A stretch of DNA of 64,000 nucleotides from Clostridium sp. AN503 (lineage in GTDB: Bacteria; Bacillota; Clostridia; Lachnospirales; Lachnospiraceae): NCBI RefSeq assembly GCF_040719375.1, contig NZ_JBFDTP010000002.1, positions 868,001-932,000 of the forward strand, written 5' to 3'. Under the pieces are notes generated by a model. That model saw only the letters and a program-made list of their open reading frames with translations, was not told where the DNA came from and made no database searches. A program made the translations under genes and the position numbers. Below, piece by piece: positions 1-8,274 of this stretch. The stretch's first letter is position 1, and every line of letters starts with the position of its first letter.

Positions 1-316
1 CGAACCTGCGGTAGGGCACGGCGGCGCTGTGGAAAACAGGGCGGTGCAAAACGCCCGGCGGTATCAGCAGATAATCCCCATATTCCAGATGGTGGGACTG
101 GGAGGCGAACTCATAGCTCACATCCCCCTCCAGAAAGAAATAGAATTCATAGTAATCGTGGCGGTGGGAGGAGACATGCGCCGGGGTGCTGTCATTATAA
201 TAAAAAATCTCAAAATCACCGTCCTGCATATACTGGCGTGTAGTGAATCCAGTGATCAGTTCCTTCTTGACCGGAGTTTTGACCGGCGTTTTGGCGATAC
301 GTTCTGTTTTCGACAT
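1..316 (-). CDS. AraC-family transcriptional regulator, N-terminal part (cut by window edge)
   Basis: This is a partial gene that starts at 316 on the minus strand and runs off the left edge, so only about 105 residues are visible. An AAAGGA ribosome site lies just upstream of the ATG. The translation begins MSKTERIAKTPVKTPVKK, with a short KTPV repeat. It continues into a cupin-like sensor fold with SHRHDYYEFYFFLEGDVSYE, then GDYLLIPPGVLHRP, which is typical of the sugar-binding arm of AraC/XylS regulators. The DNA-binding domain would lie outside the window. It diverges from uxuA across about 200 bases, so control of hexuronate degradation is a reasonable inference. The family is fairly sure; the ligand is unknown. 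Confidence 0.8.
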   Translation of the reverse strand, partial: MSKTERIAKTPVKTPVKKELITGFTTRQYMQDGDFEIFYYNDSTPAHVSSHRHDYYEFYFFLEGDVSYEFASQSHHLEYGDYLLIPPGVLHRPVFHSAAVPYRRF

Positions 317-427
317 ATCTGGCCTGTTCCTTTCATCTCTTTATCAGTCTCATACAACTGTTCCGTACCTTTATAGTGTCAGTTTAACATAGTTTCATTG
401 AAATAACAACTTTTGCAATCTTCATCA

Positions 428-469
428 CAATTCCGGGAATTGCAAAATTCTGCGGGAATCGGTTATAAT
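428..469 (+). promoter_or_regulatory. uxuA promoter with overlapping palindrome
   Basis: TTGCAA at 440-445 and a perfect TATAAT at 464-469 are separated by 18 bases, upstream of the uxuA ribosome site at 501-505. The near-perfect palindrome CAATTCCGGGAATTG at 428-442 overlaps the -35 box and is a candidate operator, possibly for the divergent AraC-type protein. The operator role is inference. Confidence 0.6.
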
Positions 470-512
470 CATATCAGAACTTAAAAACGTGATATCACAA
501 GGAGGTTTACAC

Positions 513-1562
513 ATGAAATTATCATTCCGCTGGTATGGAGAAGACGACAAAGTGACCCTGGAGAATATCCGTCAGATCCCGGGGATGCAGGCGATCGTTA
601 CGGCTGTTTATGATGTTCCCGTAGGAGAAGTATGGAGCAACGAAAGCATTTTAAAGCTTAAAAAGCAGGTGGAGGATGCAGGTCTTGCATTCGAGGTGAT
701 CGAGAGCATCCCGGTCCACGAGGATATCAAGCTGGGCAAGCCCACCAGAGACCAGTATATTGATAACTACTGTGAGAATATCCGCCGTGTGGCTGCAGCA
801 GGCATCAAGTGTATCTGCTACAATTTCATGCCGGTGTTTGACTGGACCAGGACTCAGTTAGACCACGTGCTGCCGGATGGTTCCACTTCCCTGGTCTACT
901 ATCAGGAGCAGGTGGACAAGGTAAACCCTTTAGAGAGCGACAGTGATCTAACCCTTCCCGGTTGGGATTCCAGCTATACCAGGGATGGATTAAAGGCTGT
1001 GGTGGCAGAGTACAATGCCATGAGCGAGGATGACCTGTGGAACAACTTGAAATATTTCCTGGAGCGCGTGATCCCGGTAGCGGCTGAGTGCGACGTGAAT
1101 ATGGCGATCCATGAGGACGATCCCTGCTGGAGCATCTTCGGTCTGCCCCGCATCATCACCTGCGAGGAGAATTTAGACCGCTTCTTAAAGCTGGTGGATG
1201 ACAGCCACAATGGCATCACTCTGTGCACCGGTTCCCTGGGATGCTCCGCGAAGAACGACGTAGTCCGCATGGCAGGCAAGTATGCAGCTATGGGCCGGAT
1301 TCATTTTGCCCATATCCGTAATGTGGCAGTATTGGAGAATGGCTTTGAGGAGCGCGCCCATCTTTCCGGCTGCGGTTCCTTAGATATGTTTGCCATCTTA
1401 AAAGCTCTTCACGACAACGGCTTCACCGGCTACGTGAGACCGGACCACGGCCGCATGATCTGGGGGGAGACCGGGCGCGCAGGCTATGGCCTCTACGACC
1501 GCGCTTTAGGAGCTACCTATATCAACGGATTATGGGAAGCGATTGAAAAGACCAGCAAATAA
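513..1562 (+). CDS. uxuA: Mannonate dehydratase
   Basis: UxuA dehydrates D-mannonate to 2-keto-3-deoxygluconate in glucuronate/fructuronate breakdown in the cytoplasm. The protein is 349 residues, close to the usual bacterial length. It opens with the characteristic MKLSFRWYGEDDKVTLENI and has the family's metal-site region around CYNFMPVFDWTR (about residue 105) and MAIHEDDP (about residue 200). An upstream in-frame ATG at 489 exists, but the strong GGAGGTTTACAC site places the start at 513. It stands alone here; uxuB, uxaC and the KDG enzymes are not in the window. The divergent AraC-type gene is its probable regulator. Identification is confident. Confidence 0.95.
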   Translation: MKLSFRWYGEDDKVTLENIRQIPGMQAIVTAVYDVPVGEVWSNESILKLKKQVEDAGLAFEVIESIPVHEDIKLGKPTRDQYIDNYCENIRRVAAAGIKCICYNFMPVFDWTRTQLDHVLPDGSTSLVYYQEQVDKVNPLESDSDLTLPGWDSSYTRDGLKAVVAEYNAMSEDDLWNNLKYFLERVIPVAAECDVNMAIHEDDPCWSIFGLPRIITCEENLDRFLKLVDDSHNGITLCTGSLGCSAKNDVVRMAGKYAAMGRIHFAHIRNVAVLENGFEERAHLSGCGSLDMFAILKALHDNGFTGYVRPDHGRMIWGETGRAGYGLYDRALGATYINGLWEAIEKTSK

Positions 1563-1602
1563 ATTCATTTGGCAGGAGAGGTTGGCAACCAGAAAAAGGA
1601 AC

Positions 1603-1631
1603 TTGAAAAACGGCATCAGCTGTTGTATAAT
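1603..1631 (+). promoter_or_regulatory. Promoter of the 6S RNA
   Basis: TTGAAA (1603-1608) and TATAAT (1626-1631) are separated by exactly 17 bases. The predicted transcript start is near 1638, at the 5' end of the structured RNA. Confidence 0.7.
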
Positions 1632-1637
1632 TAGTTC

Positions 1638-1872
1638 ATAAGAAAAGACAGTTTGTAATTCCTGGGATGCACGACAACCTTACCCATTTTGAACCTACAT
1701 TTGTGACTACGGGATTCCAATATTTGTGAGTGGATGTCAGGCCTCCTTCGAGTGGAAGGCAGAAGCCCACGTGAGGTTGCCCACCTAGCTTTGCTAGGCG
1801 TCAATAAGTAAGACCGACATTCTGGGATTACAAAAGAGAAAAGCAGCGAGCAATCGCTGCTTTATCTTTTTG
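1638..1872 (+). ncRNA. ssrS: 6S RNA (RNA polymerase regulator)
   Basis: 6S RNA folds into a long interrupted hairpin that mimics an open promoter and holds the housekeeping RNA polymerase holoenzyme. The two ends pair here: TTTGTAAT near 1652 with ATTACAAA near 1828, followed by TCCTGGGATG against CATTCTGGGA. Between them lie an ACAACCTTACCCA segment, a middle region rich in weak pairs, and a closing GGTTGCCCACCTAG / CTAGGCGTC part, which match my memory of clostridial 6S RNAs. No protein-coding frame explains the stretch. It has its own promoter and a strong terminator at 1840-1872. The 5' end is set by promoter spacing and is approximate. I have not run a covariance search. Confidence 0.75.
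1840..1872 (+). terminator. Rho-independent terminator of 6S RNA (also works toward the minus strand)
   Basis: A perfect 10-bp stem, AAAGCAGCGA / TCGCTGCTTT, with a 4-base loop is followed by ATCTTTTT. A second GC-rich hairpin, TGCGCCC/GGGCGCA, follows immediately at about 1874-1890. Read on the minus strand, both lie downstream of the XRE gene that ends at 1916. Confidence 0.8.
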
Positions 1873-1915
1873 GTGCGCCCGGCGGGCGCATGCTTTTGGA
1901 ATGTTTCATTAGAAG

Positions 1916-2623
1916 TCAGGTCACAGACAACATATTATAGAGTTTTAAAAGGCGGATGTCGTCTTTGGTCACCTTTAGCTGCTGTACTAATTCCATATCC
2001 TCCTTAAGCCTCGTCTTCGACAAGAGCATCTTTATGGCTATCGGCATCATGGGGCGGGAGGAAAAGCCGTTGAAAAGGCCCCATTTTGTGTCAGAGTCCA
2101 GATAAGATGCCAGTATCTGGACACTTGCTTTTTCCATGGATGTGTCCTGGTTTGTCAGAGATATGTGAGTCATGGCATCATAATGCTCAATATAACCCCA
2201 ATATGTATTTTCACAGTTCTGATAATTCTTGTAATCCTTGTAGTTCATATACATCATGATCTTATAACGATGATCCTCGGTCTCAGAAAGAACGTCGAAT
2301 ACGCACCGAATGATCCGGTTGCTTCGCCCATCGAAAAGATAGGAATAAAATTGTGATACTCCGCTGAAGAACGCGGGGCTGTTGCTTCCTGCGGAGATGA
2401 CAGTCCGTTTGGGAGGACAGTACAGCAGCTGTTCCACATGGACCTGTACGGCGTCTGCTATTTCGTAGAGTGTCTCAACATCGACGGCAATCTCGCCTTT
2501 CTCATATTTCGATATGGTGGATTTGCTCTTATGAATGACTGCGGAAAGTTCGTCTAACGTCATGCCGTGCATTTTGCGGAAGGTGCGGATCCGGCTGCCG
2601 ATCTGGTGGCTGATCTCTGACAT
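1916..2623 (-). CDS. XRE-family helix-turn-helix regulator
   Basis: This is a 235-residue DNA-binding regulator. The N-terminal 65 residues form an HTH_3 domain: RIRTFRKMHGMTLDEL followed by the recognition helix KSKSTISKYEKGE and the VETLYEIADAV segment. The remaining 170 residues are an uncharacterised C-terminal domain that I do not recognise, possibly a sensor. A longer frame reaches 2668, but AAGGAG sits 7 bases before the ATG at 2623, so this start is preferred. It diverges from the PLP-enzyme/transporter operon starting at 2853, so it is the probable local regulator. An inverted repeat at 2690-2713 lies between the two. The regulon is inference. Confidence 0.85.
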   Translation of the reverse strand: MSEISHQIGSRIRTFRKMHGMTLDELSAVIHKSKSTISKYEKGEIAVDVETLYEIADAVQVHVEQLLYCPPKRTVISAGSNSPAFFSGVSQFYSYLFDGRSNRIIRCVFDVLSETEDHRYKIMMYMNYKDYKNYQNCENTYWGYIEHYDAMTHISLTNQDTSMEKASVQILASYLDSDTKWGLFNGFSSRPMMPIAIKMLLSKTRLKEDMELVQQLKVTKDDIRLLKLYNMLSVT

Positions 2624-2689
2624 AACAATCTCCTTTTCAACAAGTTTCGTATAAATCAACAATCCCATGATTTTTTGAAAATATCATAA

Positions 2690-2713
2690 GATTGTGTTTA
2701 TTTTAGCACAATC
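2690..2713. promoter_or_regulatory. Inverted repeat in the XRE/operon divergent region
   Basis: GATTGTG (2690-2696) and CACAATC (2707-2713) are perfect 7-base arms with 10 AT-rich bases between them. The repeat lies between the XRE start and the operon promoter and is a candidate autoregulatory operator. It is nearer the XRE gene than the operon. Confidence 0.4.
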
Positions 2714-2781
2714 AGCAGAAAAAATCCACTGTGAATAGAAAAAAGGAGCAAAAAGTTTATTGAAAGGAAACTTCACCTGCT

Positions 2782-2810
2782 TTGACGAATCAGCAGGGGG
2801 TTGTTAAAAT
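2782..2810 (+). promoter_or_regulatory. Promoter of the PLP-enzyme operon
   Basis: TTGACG (2782-2787) and TAAAAT (2805-2810) have a 17-base spacer. The ribosome site AAAGGATG and the first gene at 2853 follow about 35 bases later. Confidence 0.6.
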
Positions 2811-2852
2811 GACATCATAAAGCAGCTGCCTAAAAAGAAAGGATGTAACAAT

Positions 2853-4070
2853 ATGTACAATTTTGATGAGATTATTGACAGACAACACACCAATGCGATG
2901 AATACGGACGGCTTTCGTGATTACATTTTTCACGCGGATGAATCTATGACCTTTCCGTATCGGGATGAGGAGTTTATCCGCATGTGGGTGGCCGACATGG
3001 AATTTGCTACGCCGGATGTGGTGATCGATGGCATGAGGGAGCGGCTGGACAAACGTATCTTTGGTTATACCAGGGTTTTTGAAAAATCTTATTATGATGC
3101 GTTTGCAGGCTGGTGCAAGAAACGGTATGACTGGACGTTTAAAAGAGAAGAGCTGGTGATGTCCAACGGGATCATTCCCGCCCTCTATGAGATGGTGGAG
3201 TATATCTGCAAACCGGATGAAAAAGTACTGTTCCTGACACCGTCTTATGCGTATTTCAAATATGCGGCTGATTTTAACAGACGGGATTATGTGTGTTCCG
3301 ATCTGCTGTATGAGGACGGACGTTATTCCGTTGATTTTGACGATTTTGCAGAGAAAGCGGCAGACGTGAAGACGACCTTGTTTATTTTCTGCAATCCCCA
3401 CAATCCCAGCGGACGCGTCTGGACGGAGGAGGAACTGAAGAGAATTGCTGATATCATCGAGCAGAATCACCTTTGGGTGATTTCCGATGAGATCCACTGC
3501 GATCTGATCCGCTGCGATCAGAAACATATCCCACTTGGCAAAGTGATGCCGGATTATGGCCGCCTTGTAACGTGCATGGCTCCCAGCAAGACCTTTAACC
3601 TGGCGGGCATGATGATCTCCAATGTCATGATCCGTGATGAGGGACTTAAGAACACCTGGCTGAGCCGGCATTATAATTTTGATAACCCGTTAAGCATCGC
3701 GGCTGCCCAGGCGGCATATGAAAAAGGGGAGCCGTGGCTGGAAGAATTGAGGGTTTATCTGGACGGCAATTTCAGTCTGGTGCAGAGCTATCTGGCGGAG
3801 CATCTGCCAAAGGCAAAATTCCGGATCTCCGAGGCGACCTATCTGGCCTGGGTGGACTTAAACGCATATTTTGAGCCGGATGAGCATCTGCCGCTGTTCT
3901 TCGCATATAAAGCGGGGGTTCTGCTGGAGGGCGGCAATATGTTTGTTCAAAATTCTGACGGCTTTATCCGCCTGAATCTGGCATGCCCGAGAGCAGTACT
4001 GGCAGAAGGCTTAAAACGGATATGCGAAGCAGTGAATACGAAGCATACGGAGAAATATTTGGGAGAATAA
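2853..4070 (+). CDS. PatB/MalY-type PLP-dependent C-S lyase or aminotransferase (first copy)
   Basis: This is a fold-type I PLP enzyme of 405 residues, close to the MalY/PatB length. Hallmarks are MWVADMEFATPD near residue 45, the FCNPHNPSGRVWTEEEL substrate/cofactor loop near 180, SDEIHCDL near 212, and the Schiff-base lysine in APSKTFNLAG near 247. MalY/PatB members usually cleave cystathionine or cysteine S-conjugates by beta-elimination, giving a thiol and 2-aminoacrylate; some are transaminases. It is the first gene of an operon with a second paralogue at 5887. RidA at 5489 deaminates 2-aminoacrylate, which supports a beta-lyase role. The exact substrate cannot be read from sequence. Confidence 0.88.
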   Translation: MYNFDEIIDRQHTNAMNTDGFRDYIFHADESMTFPYRDEEFIRMWVADMEFATPDVVIDGMRERLDKRIFGYTRVFEKSYYDAFAGWCKKRYDWTFKREELVMSNGIIPALYEMVEYICKPDEKVLFLTPSYAYFKYAADFNRRDYVCSDLLYEDGRYSVDFDDFAEKAADVKTTLFIFCNPHNPSGRVWTEEELKRIADIIEQNHLWVISDEIHCDLIRCDQKHIPLGKVMPDYGRLVTCMAPSKTFNLAGMMISNVMIRDEGLKNTWLSRHYNFDNPLSIAAAQAAYEKGEPWLEELRVYLDGNFSLVQSYLAEHLPKAKFRISEATYLAWVDLNAYFEPDEHLPLFFAYKAGVLLEGGNMFVQNSDGFIRLNLACPRAVLAEGLKRICEAVNTKHTEKYLGE

Positions 4071-4111
4071 CAAATAACAGCAAGTTGGGGAATAGCTGAG
4101 GGGTAAATATC

Positions 4112-5469
4112 ATGAAAGAGACGAGAAGCAAAAAGAATTATGGCAGCAAGGCGCTGATACCGATACTGGTGTTTTTGGGTTTGTATCTGGGGTGCGGTAC
4201 TTATTTTTCCGTAAAAAGTGTAGAATCGCCATTTTGGCTGATGCCCCGTTACGTGGCACTGATGATTGGGATTCTGGTGGCGCTCATCTGTTTTGAAAGA
4301 GATGAGAAATTTTCCGGCAAGGTAGATATTTACTGTAAGGGAGCCGGTGCGTCCGGCGTTATGCTTATGGGAATCATTGTTCTTTTGGCAGGCGGTTTTG
4401 CAAGCGCTACAGCAGCGATGGGGGGAAAGATTCCGTGGTGAATCTGGGGATTTCCCTGATTCCGACGCAGTTTTTAATACCGGGCATCTTTCTGATCTGC
4501 TGTATTATTTCCACTTGTATCGGAACCTCCATGGGAACCCAGGTCACCATGATACCAGTTGCGATCGCCCTTGCACAGGGAGCCGGACTGAATGTGGGGA
4601 TGGCTGGCGCGGCAGCGATAGCAGGGGCATATTTTGGCGATAACCTTTCCATGATTTCGGATACGACCATAATCGCCACAAAAGGTGTGGGCGCCGAAAT
4701 GAAAGATAAGTTTATCATGAACTTTAAGATTGCCATACCCGCAGCCGTGATCACGATGCTTCTGTATGGTGTTCTTAGCCTGAAAGGCGGGACGGTTTCA
4801 GGAGCGGCAGAGGCAGGCGCTTATAATATCCTGACGATCCTCCCGTATGTTACGGTGATCTCACTGGCGATCATGGGACTTGATGTGATCCTGGCTCTTG
4901 CCATAGGAACAGGGCTTGCATGTGTGATCGGCATGGGGATTGGGAGCGTAGGATTCTTTGACTGGGCCCAGGCTGTAGGGGCAGGAATGGAAGATATGTT
5001 CTGGCTTGCGGTATTTGCCATGATGGTATCGGGGATGATGGAGCTGGTCCGCCATTATGGAGGCGTGCAATGGCTTGTAGATACGGCGATGAAGCATACA
5101 AAGAGCAGAAAAAGCTGCCAGTATGTGATCGGACTGCTTTCTATGGCGATTTCGGGAACCACTCTGAACAATCCGGTGGCCTGTCTGATCAGTGCGCCTA
5201 TTGCGAAAGAACTGGGAGAAGAGTATAAAATTGCGCCAAAGCGTATGGCGTCGCTCCTGGATATCTTCTCATGTGTGATTTTGATGGTGGTTCCGCATGA
5301 CAGCGGCTGCCTGTTAGTACAGCAGTATAGCGGTTGTTCCTATCTTGATATTGTCAAGTACGCATTTTATCCGGTGCTGCTGATATTATTTACCTGCATT
5401 ACCATCCAATGCGGTTTGTTGATGACAAAGGAAGAAAAGGAAGCAGTTGCATTAGAAAAAAACAGTTGA
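4112..5469 (+). pseudogene. nhaC: NhaC-family Na+/H+ antiporter, interrupted by a -1 frame change
   Basis: Two frames together give a typical NhaC antiporter of about 452 residues, a membrane protein exchanging Na+ (or an organic solute) for H+. The first frame (4112-4441) ends in ATAAMGGKIPW. The second, open from about 4430, reads KDSVVNLGISLIPTQFLIPG, the family's conserved continuation. Joining them requires a -1 shift after AAMGGK. The junction is the heptamer G GGA AAG at 4423-4429, a classical slippery site, within a run of six Gs. The options are programmed -1 frameshifting, a true one-base deletion or a homopolymer error. The second half contains conserved SGTTLNNPVACLISAP and VPHDSGCLL segments. 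It is the second gene of the operon. Confidence 0.8.
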
Positions 5470-5488
5470 ATTTAAGGAGGAAAACATC

Positions 5489-5866
5489 ATGAAATTAGTA
5501 AATACAGAGAAAGCTCCGGGAGCGATCGGACCCTATTCCCAGGCATATGAGATAAATGGAGTAGTGTATACATCCGGACAGATCCCGGTTGATCCGGAAA
5601 ATGGACAGGTTCCGGAGGGGATTGCAGCACAGGCGCATCAGAGCTGCAAAAATGTAGGTGCAATCCTTGAGGCAGCTGGCAGCGGGTTTGATCAGGTGTT
5701 TAAAACTACCTGTTTTCTTGCGGATATGGGGGACTTTGCGGCGTTCAATGAAGTGTATGCGGGTTATTTTGTGTCAAAACCGGCGAGAAGCTGTGTGGCG
5801 GTAAAAACGCTGCCCAAGGGTGTTTTGTGCGAAATTGAAGCTTCGGCAGAATTATATCCGGCTTGA
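5489..5866 (+). CDS. ridA: RidA-family reactive intermediate deaminase
   Basis: RidA hydrolyses reactive enamines/imines such as 2-aminoacrylate to the keto acid plus ammonia, protecting PLP enzymes. The 125-residue protein is full length and has the family pattern: APGAIGPYSQAYEINGVVYTSGQIPVDP near the start, the CKNVGAILEAAG helix, TTCFLADMGDFAAFNEVY, and the substrate-binding Arg and Glu in PARSCVAVKTLPKGVLCEIE. A GGAGG site precedes the start. It lies 20 bases before the second PatB/MalY-type enzyme. This adjacency suggests that one or both PLP enzymes release 2-aminoacrylate. Confidence 0.93.
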   Translation: MKLVNTEKAPGAIGPYSQAYEINGVVYTSGQIPVDPENGQVPEGIAAQAHQSCKNVGAILEAAGSGFDQVFKTTCFLADMGDFAAFNEVYAGYFVSKPARSCVAVKTLPKGVLCEIEASAELYPA

Positions 5867-5886
5867 TCAGGCGGAAAGGGGAGGCT

Positions 5887-7077
5887 ATGGACAAACAGAA
5901 GTTTTTGGAGAAGTATGTGGTTGACCGTCATGGCACCTGTTCTGCCAAGTGGGACGGTATGCAGGGGAAATTCGGAGATTCGGATCTGATCTCTATGTGG
6001 ATCGCGGACATGGAGTTTAAGACCTGCGATGCGATCACAGATGCATTGATGGAGCGGTGCAGGCATGGGGTTTTCGGCTACAGCCTTGTGCCGGATGAGT
6101 ATTATCAGGCGTTTTCCGACTGGATGGAAACCCGGTATCATTTCCCGGTGAAGAGCGAATGGGTGCGTTTTTCCACCGGCTGTGTGACGGCGATCTCCTG
6201 GATGATCCATGCATTTACCAGGCCCGGGGATGCCTGCATGATCCTGACGCCGGTATATTATCCGTTCCACAATGTGGTCACCAATAATGACCGGCGTCTG
6301 GTGAAGGCGGATCTGCGTTATGAAGACGGATATTTTACCATGGATTATGATGCCATAGAAAAAGCGATCACGGAGAACCAGGTGAAACTGTTTTTGCAGT
6401 GTTCTCCGCATAATCCCGCGGGCCGCGTATGGACGGAGGAGGAACTGGACCGGGTGCTGGCTATCTGTAAGAAGCATCATGTACTGGTGGTCAGCGATGA
6501 AATCCATCAGGATCTGGTGCTGGGGGAGAGATCCTTTGTGCCGGCAGCCGTAGTGTCAAATGGAAAATACCGGGATATGGTACTGACGCTTAATTCGGCT
6601 TCAAAGACTTTTAACCTGGCAACCCTGCTCCATTCCCATATCATCATTACAAATGACGGACTGAGAAAACAGTATGATGAGTTTGCGGCGGGACTCAACC
6701 GCACGGATGTCAGCATCATGGGCATGATCGCGGCCAGAGCCGGGTATGAGCAGGGCGGTGAGTGGCTTCAGAATATACTGGAGGGGGTCCGTGACAACTA
6801 TGATTACCTGAAAACAGAACTGGGCAGGAATCTTCCGGGAATCACGGTCTGTGCGCTGGAGGGGACCTATCTGGCATTCCTGGATATGCGTTCTTATATA
6901 GATCCGGAGGAAATCCAGAATGTGATCCAGGGCCGCTGCCGTCTGGCAGTGGACTATGGAGAGTGGTTCGGAGACGGCTATAAGGGATTTATCAGGATCA
7001 ACCTGGCTACGGATCCTGCTTATGTAAGGGAAGCGGTGGGGAACCTGGTAAAGGAGTTAAAGAAAGGGGAAGCGTAA
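5887..7077 (+). CDS. PatB/MalY-type PLP-dependent C-S lyase or aminotransferase (second copy)
   Basis: This 396-residue protein is a paralogue of the enzyme at 2853. It has the same landmarks: MWIADMEFKTCD, CSPHNPAGRVWTEEEL, SDEIHQDLV, and the PLP lysine in NSASKTFNLATL near residue 238. A longer frame starts at 5863, but AAGGGGAGG is placed for the ATG at 5887. The stop codon overlaps the start of the next gene (TAATG), so the two are translationally coupled. Having two diverged copies in one operon suggests different substrates or a heteromeric enzyme; this is inference. Coupling to an M20 amidohydrolase points to an N-acylated precursor that is first deacylated. Confidence 0.87.
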   Translation: MDKQKFLEKYVVDRHGTCSAKWDGMQGKFGDSDLISMWIADMEFKTCDAITDALMERCRHGVFGYSLVPDEYYQAFSDWMETRYHFPVKSEWVRFSTGCVTAISWMIHAFTRPGDACMILTPVYYPFHNVVTNNDRRLVKADLRYEDGYFTMDYDAIEKAITENQVKLFLQCSPHNPAGRVWTEEELDRVLAICKKHHVLVVSDEIHQDLVLGERSFVPAAVVSNGKYRDMVLTLNSASKTFNLATLLHSHIIITNDGLRKQYDEFAAGLNRTDVSIMGMIAARAGYEQGGEWLQNILEGVRDNYDYLKTELGRNLPGITVCALEGTYLAFLDMRSYIDPEEIQNVIQGRCRLAVDYGEWFGDGYKGFIRINLATDPAYVREAVGNLVKELKKGEA

Positions 7078-8264
7078 TGAATGCATTGGGGATTAAAGAA
7101 CTTGCTTACGGGTTGCAGGACTATATCGTACATATGAGGCGGGAGTTTCACCGCCATCCGGAGCTTTCCGGAGAAGAATTCCGAACCAGGGATATCCTGG
7201 TCCGGGAGATAGAGAGCATGGGAGTTCCGTACAGGCTTTTAAAAGGAACCGGGATCATTGCGATCATCCAGGGGGGAAAACCGGGTAAGCACCGTGTGCT
7301 CCGGGCAGATATAGACGGACTGCCGGTACAGGAGGAAAGGGAAAATCTGAAACAGGAGAAAGCCTGTGTATCGGAGACTGACGGGGTATGCCATGCCTGC
7401 GGGCACGATGCCCATATGGCGGTATTGCTTGGAACCATGAAAGTCCTTTTAAAGCTACAAAGCGAGATCGAGGGAACCGTATATTGCTGCTTTGAAGAGG
7501 GGGAAGAAACGAACTGCGGGATCGATACGATGCTGGAGGCCCTTGCGGAGTACCCGGTGGATGAATGCTTTGCCCTGCATGTCTACAGCGGACTGGAGGC
7601 CGGGAAGGTCAATGTGGTACCGGGGCCCCGCATGGCGGGAACCGTTGGAATCGGGTTTTATGTGAAAGGGAAAGCCGGTCATGGTTCCAGACCGGATCAG
7701 GCGGCCAATCCAATCGTGCCGGCAGCGCACATTGTAACCCAGATCGATTCGGCATTTTTGAATCAGATCAATGCGGAGGAGACCGTAACCCTGGGGCTCT
7801 GCGTGTTCCAGGCGGGAGAGACTACCAATGTAATTCCGGAGCAGGCATATATTGGAGGCACCGCAAGATATTTCAACAAAGAAGAAGGGGAAAAGGCCCT
7901 TTATATTATTAACACGGTTGCAGAGAATACCGCTGCATGCCATAAATGCGCGATTGAATTCGCGCCGAGAAACAGGATCAGCCTGCTACCCGTGGTAAAT
8001 GACGGTGAGGTGGCGCTGAATGTGCAAAGATCCCTGGAACAGATATGCGGAGAAGCTGTGATGGCGGATTGTGACAGATGGTACGCGTCGGAGTGCTACA
8101 GTATGTATCTGGAGAAGTATCCGGGGGCATTGGGATTTCTTGGCATCTGTAATCATGAATTGGGAAGCGGCGCTGCGCACCACAATGGAAGGTTTGATAT
8201 TGATGAAACTTCTCTGGTGCTGGGCGTCTGTGCTGAAGCAGCATTTGTGTTTGATTTATCATAA
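7077..8264 (+). CDS. M20-family amidohydrolase (N-acyl-amino-acid deacylase type)
   Basis: This metallo-amidohydrolase of 395 residues belongs to the M20D/aminoacylase group, which cleaves N-acyl amino acids or related amides in the cytoplasm. Metal-site motifs are visible: the early MRREFHRHPELSGEE, CHACGHDAHMA near residue 108 (the Cys is typical of M20D), FEEGEE near residue 140, a central lid domain starting around KGKAGHGSRPDQAANPI, and the closing AHHNGRFDIDE. Its start overlaps the stop of the preceding PLP enzyme by one base. In an operon with C-S lyases, RidA and transporters, it could release amino acids from N-acetyl conjugates. The exact acyl group is unknown. Confidence 0.9.
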   Translation: MNALGIKELAYGLQDYIVHMRREFHRHPELSGEEFRTRDILVREIESMGVPYRLLKGTGIIAIIQGGKPGKHRVLRADIDGLPVQEERENLKQEKACVSETDGVCHACGHDAHMAVLLGTMKVLLKLQSEIEGTVYCCFEEGEETNCGIDTMLEALAEYPVDECFALHVYSGLEAGKVNVVPGPRMAGTVGIGFYVKGKAGHGSRPDQAANPIVPAAHIVTQIDSAFLNQINAEETVTLGLCVFQAGETTNVIPEQAYIGGTARYFNKEEGEKALYIINTVAENTAACHKCAIEFAPRNRISLLPVVNDGEVALNVQRSLEQICGEAVMADCDRWYASECYSMYLEKYPGALGFLGICNHELGSGAAHHNGRFDIDETSLVLGVCAEAAFVFDLS

Positions 8265-8274
8265 GGGGGAAACT

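Noticed and set aside
29..376. 115-codon plus-strand frame at the left edge
   Set aside because: It is antisense to the AraC-type N-terminal domain, which has clear cupin motifs and a ribosome site; the plus frame has neither.
1874..1890. GC hairpin TGCGCCC/GGGCGCA as a separate terminator
   Set aside because: No adequate T tract follows on either strand; it is recorded only as a companion to the 6S terminator.
2790..3671. 293-codon minus-strand frame
   Set aside because: It is antisense to the conserved PLP enzyme at 2853, and its translation has no recognisable motif.
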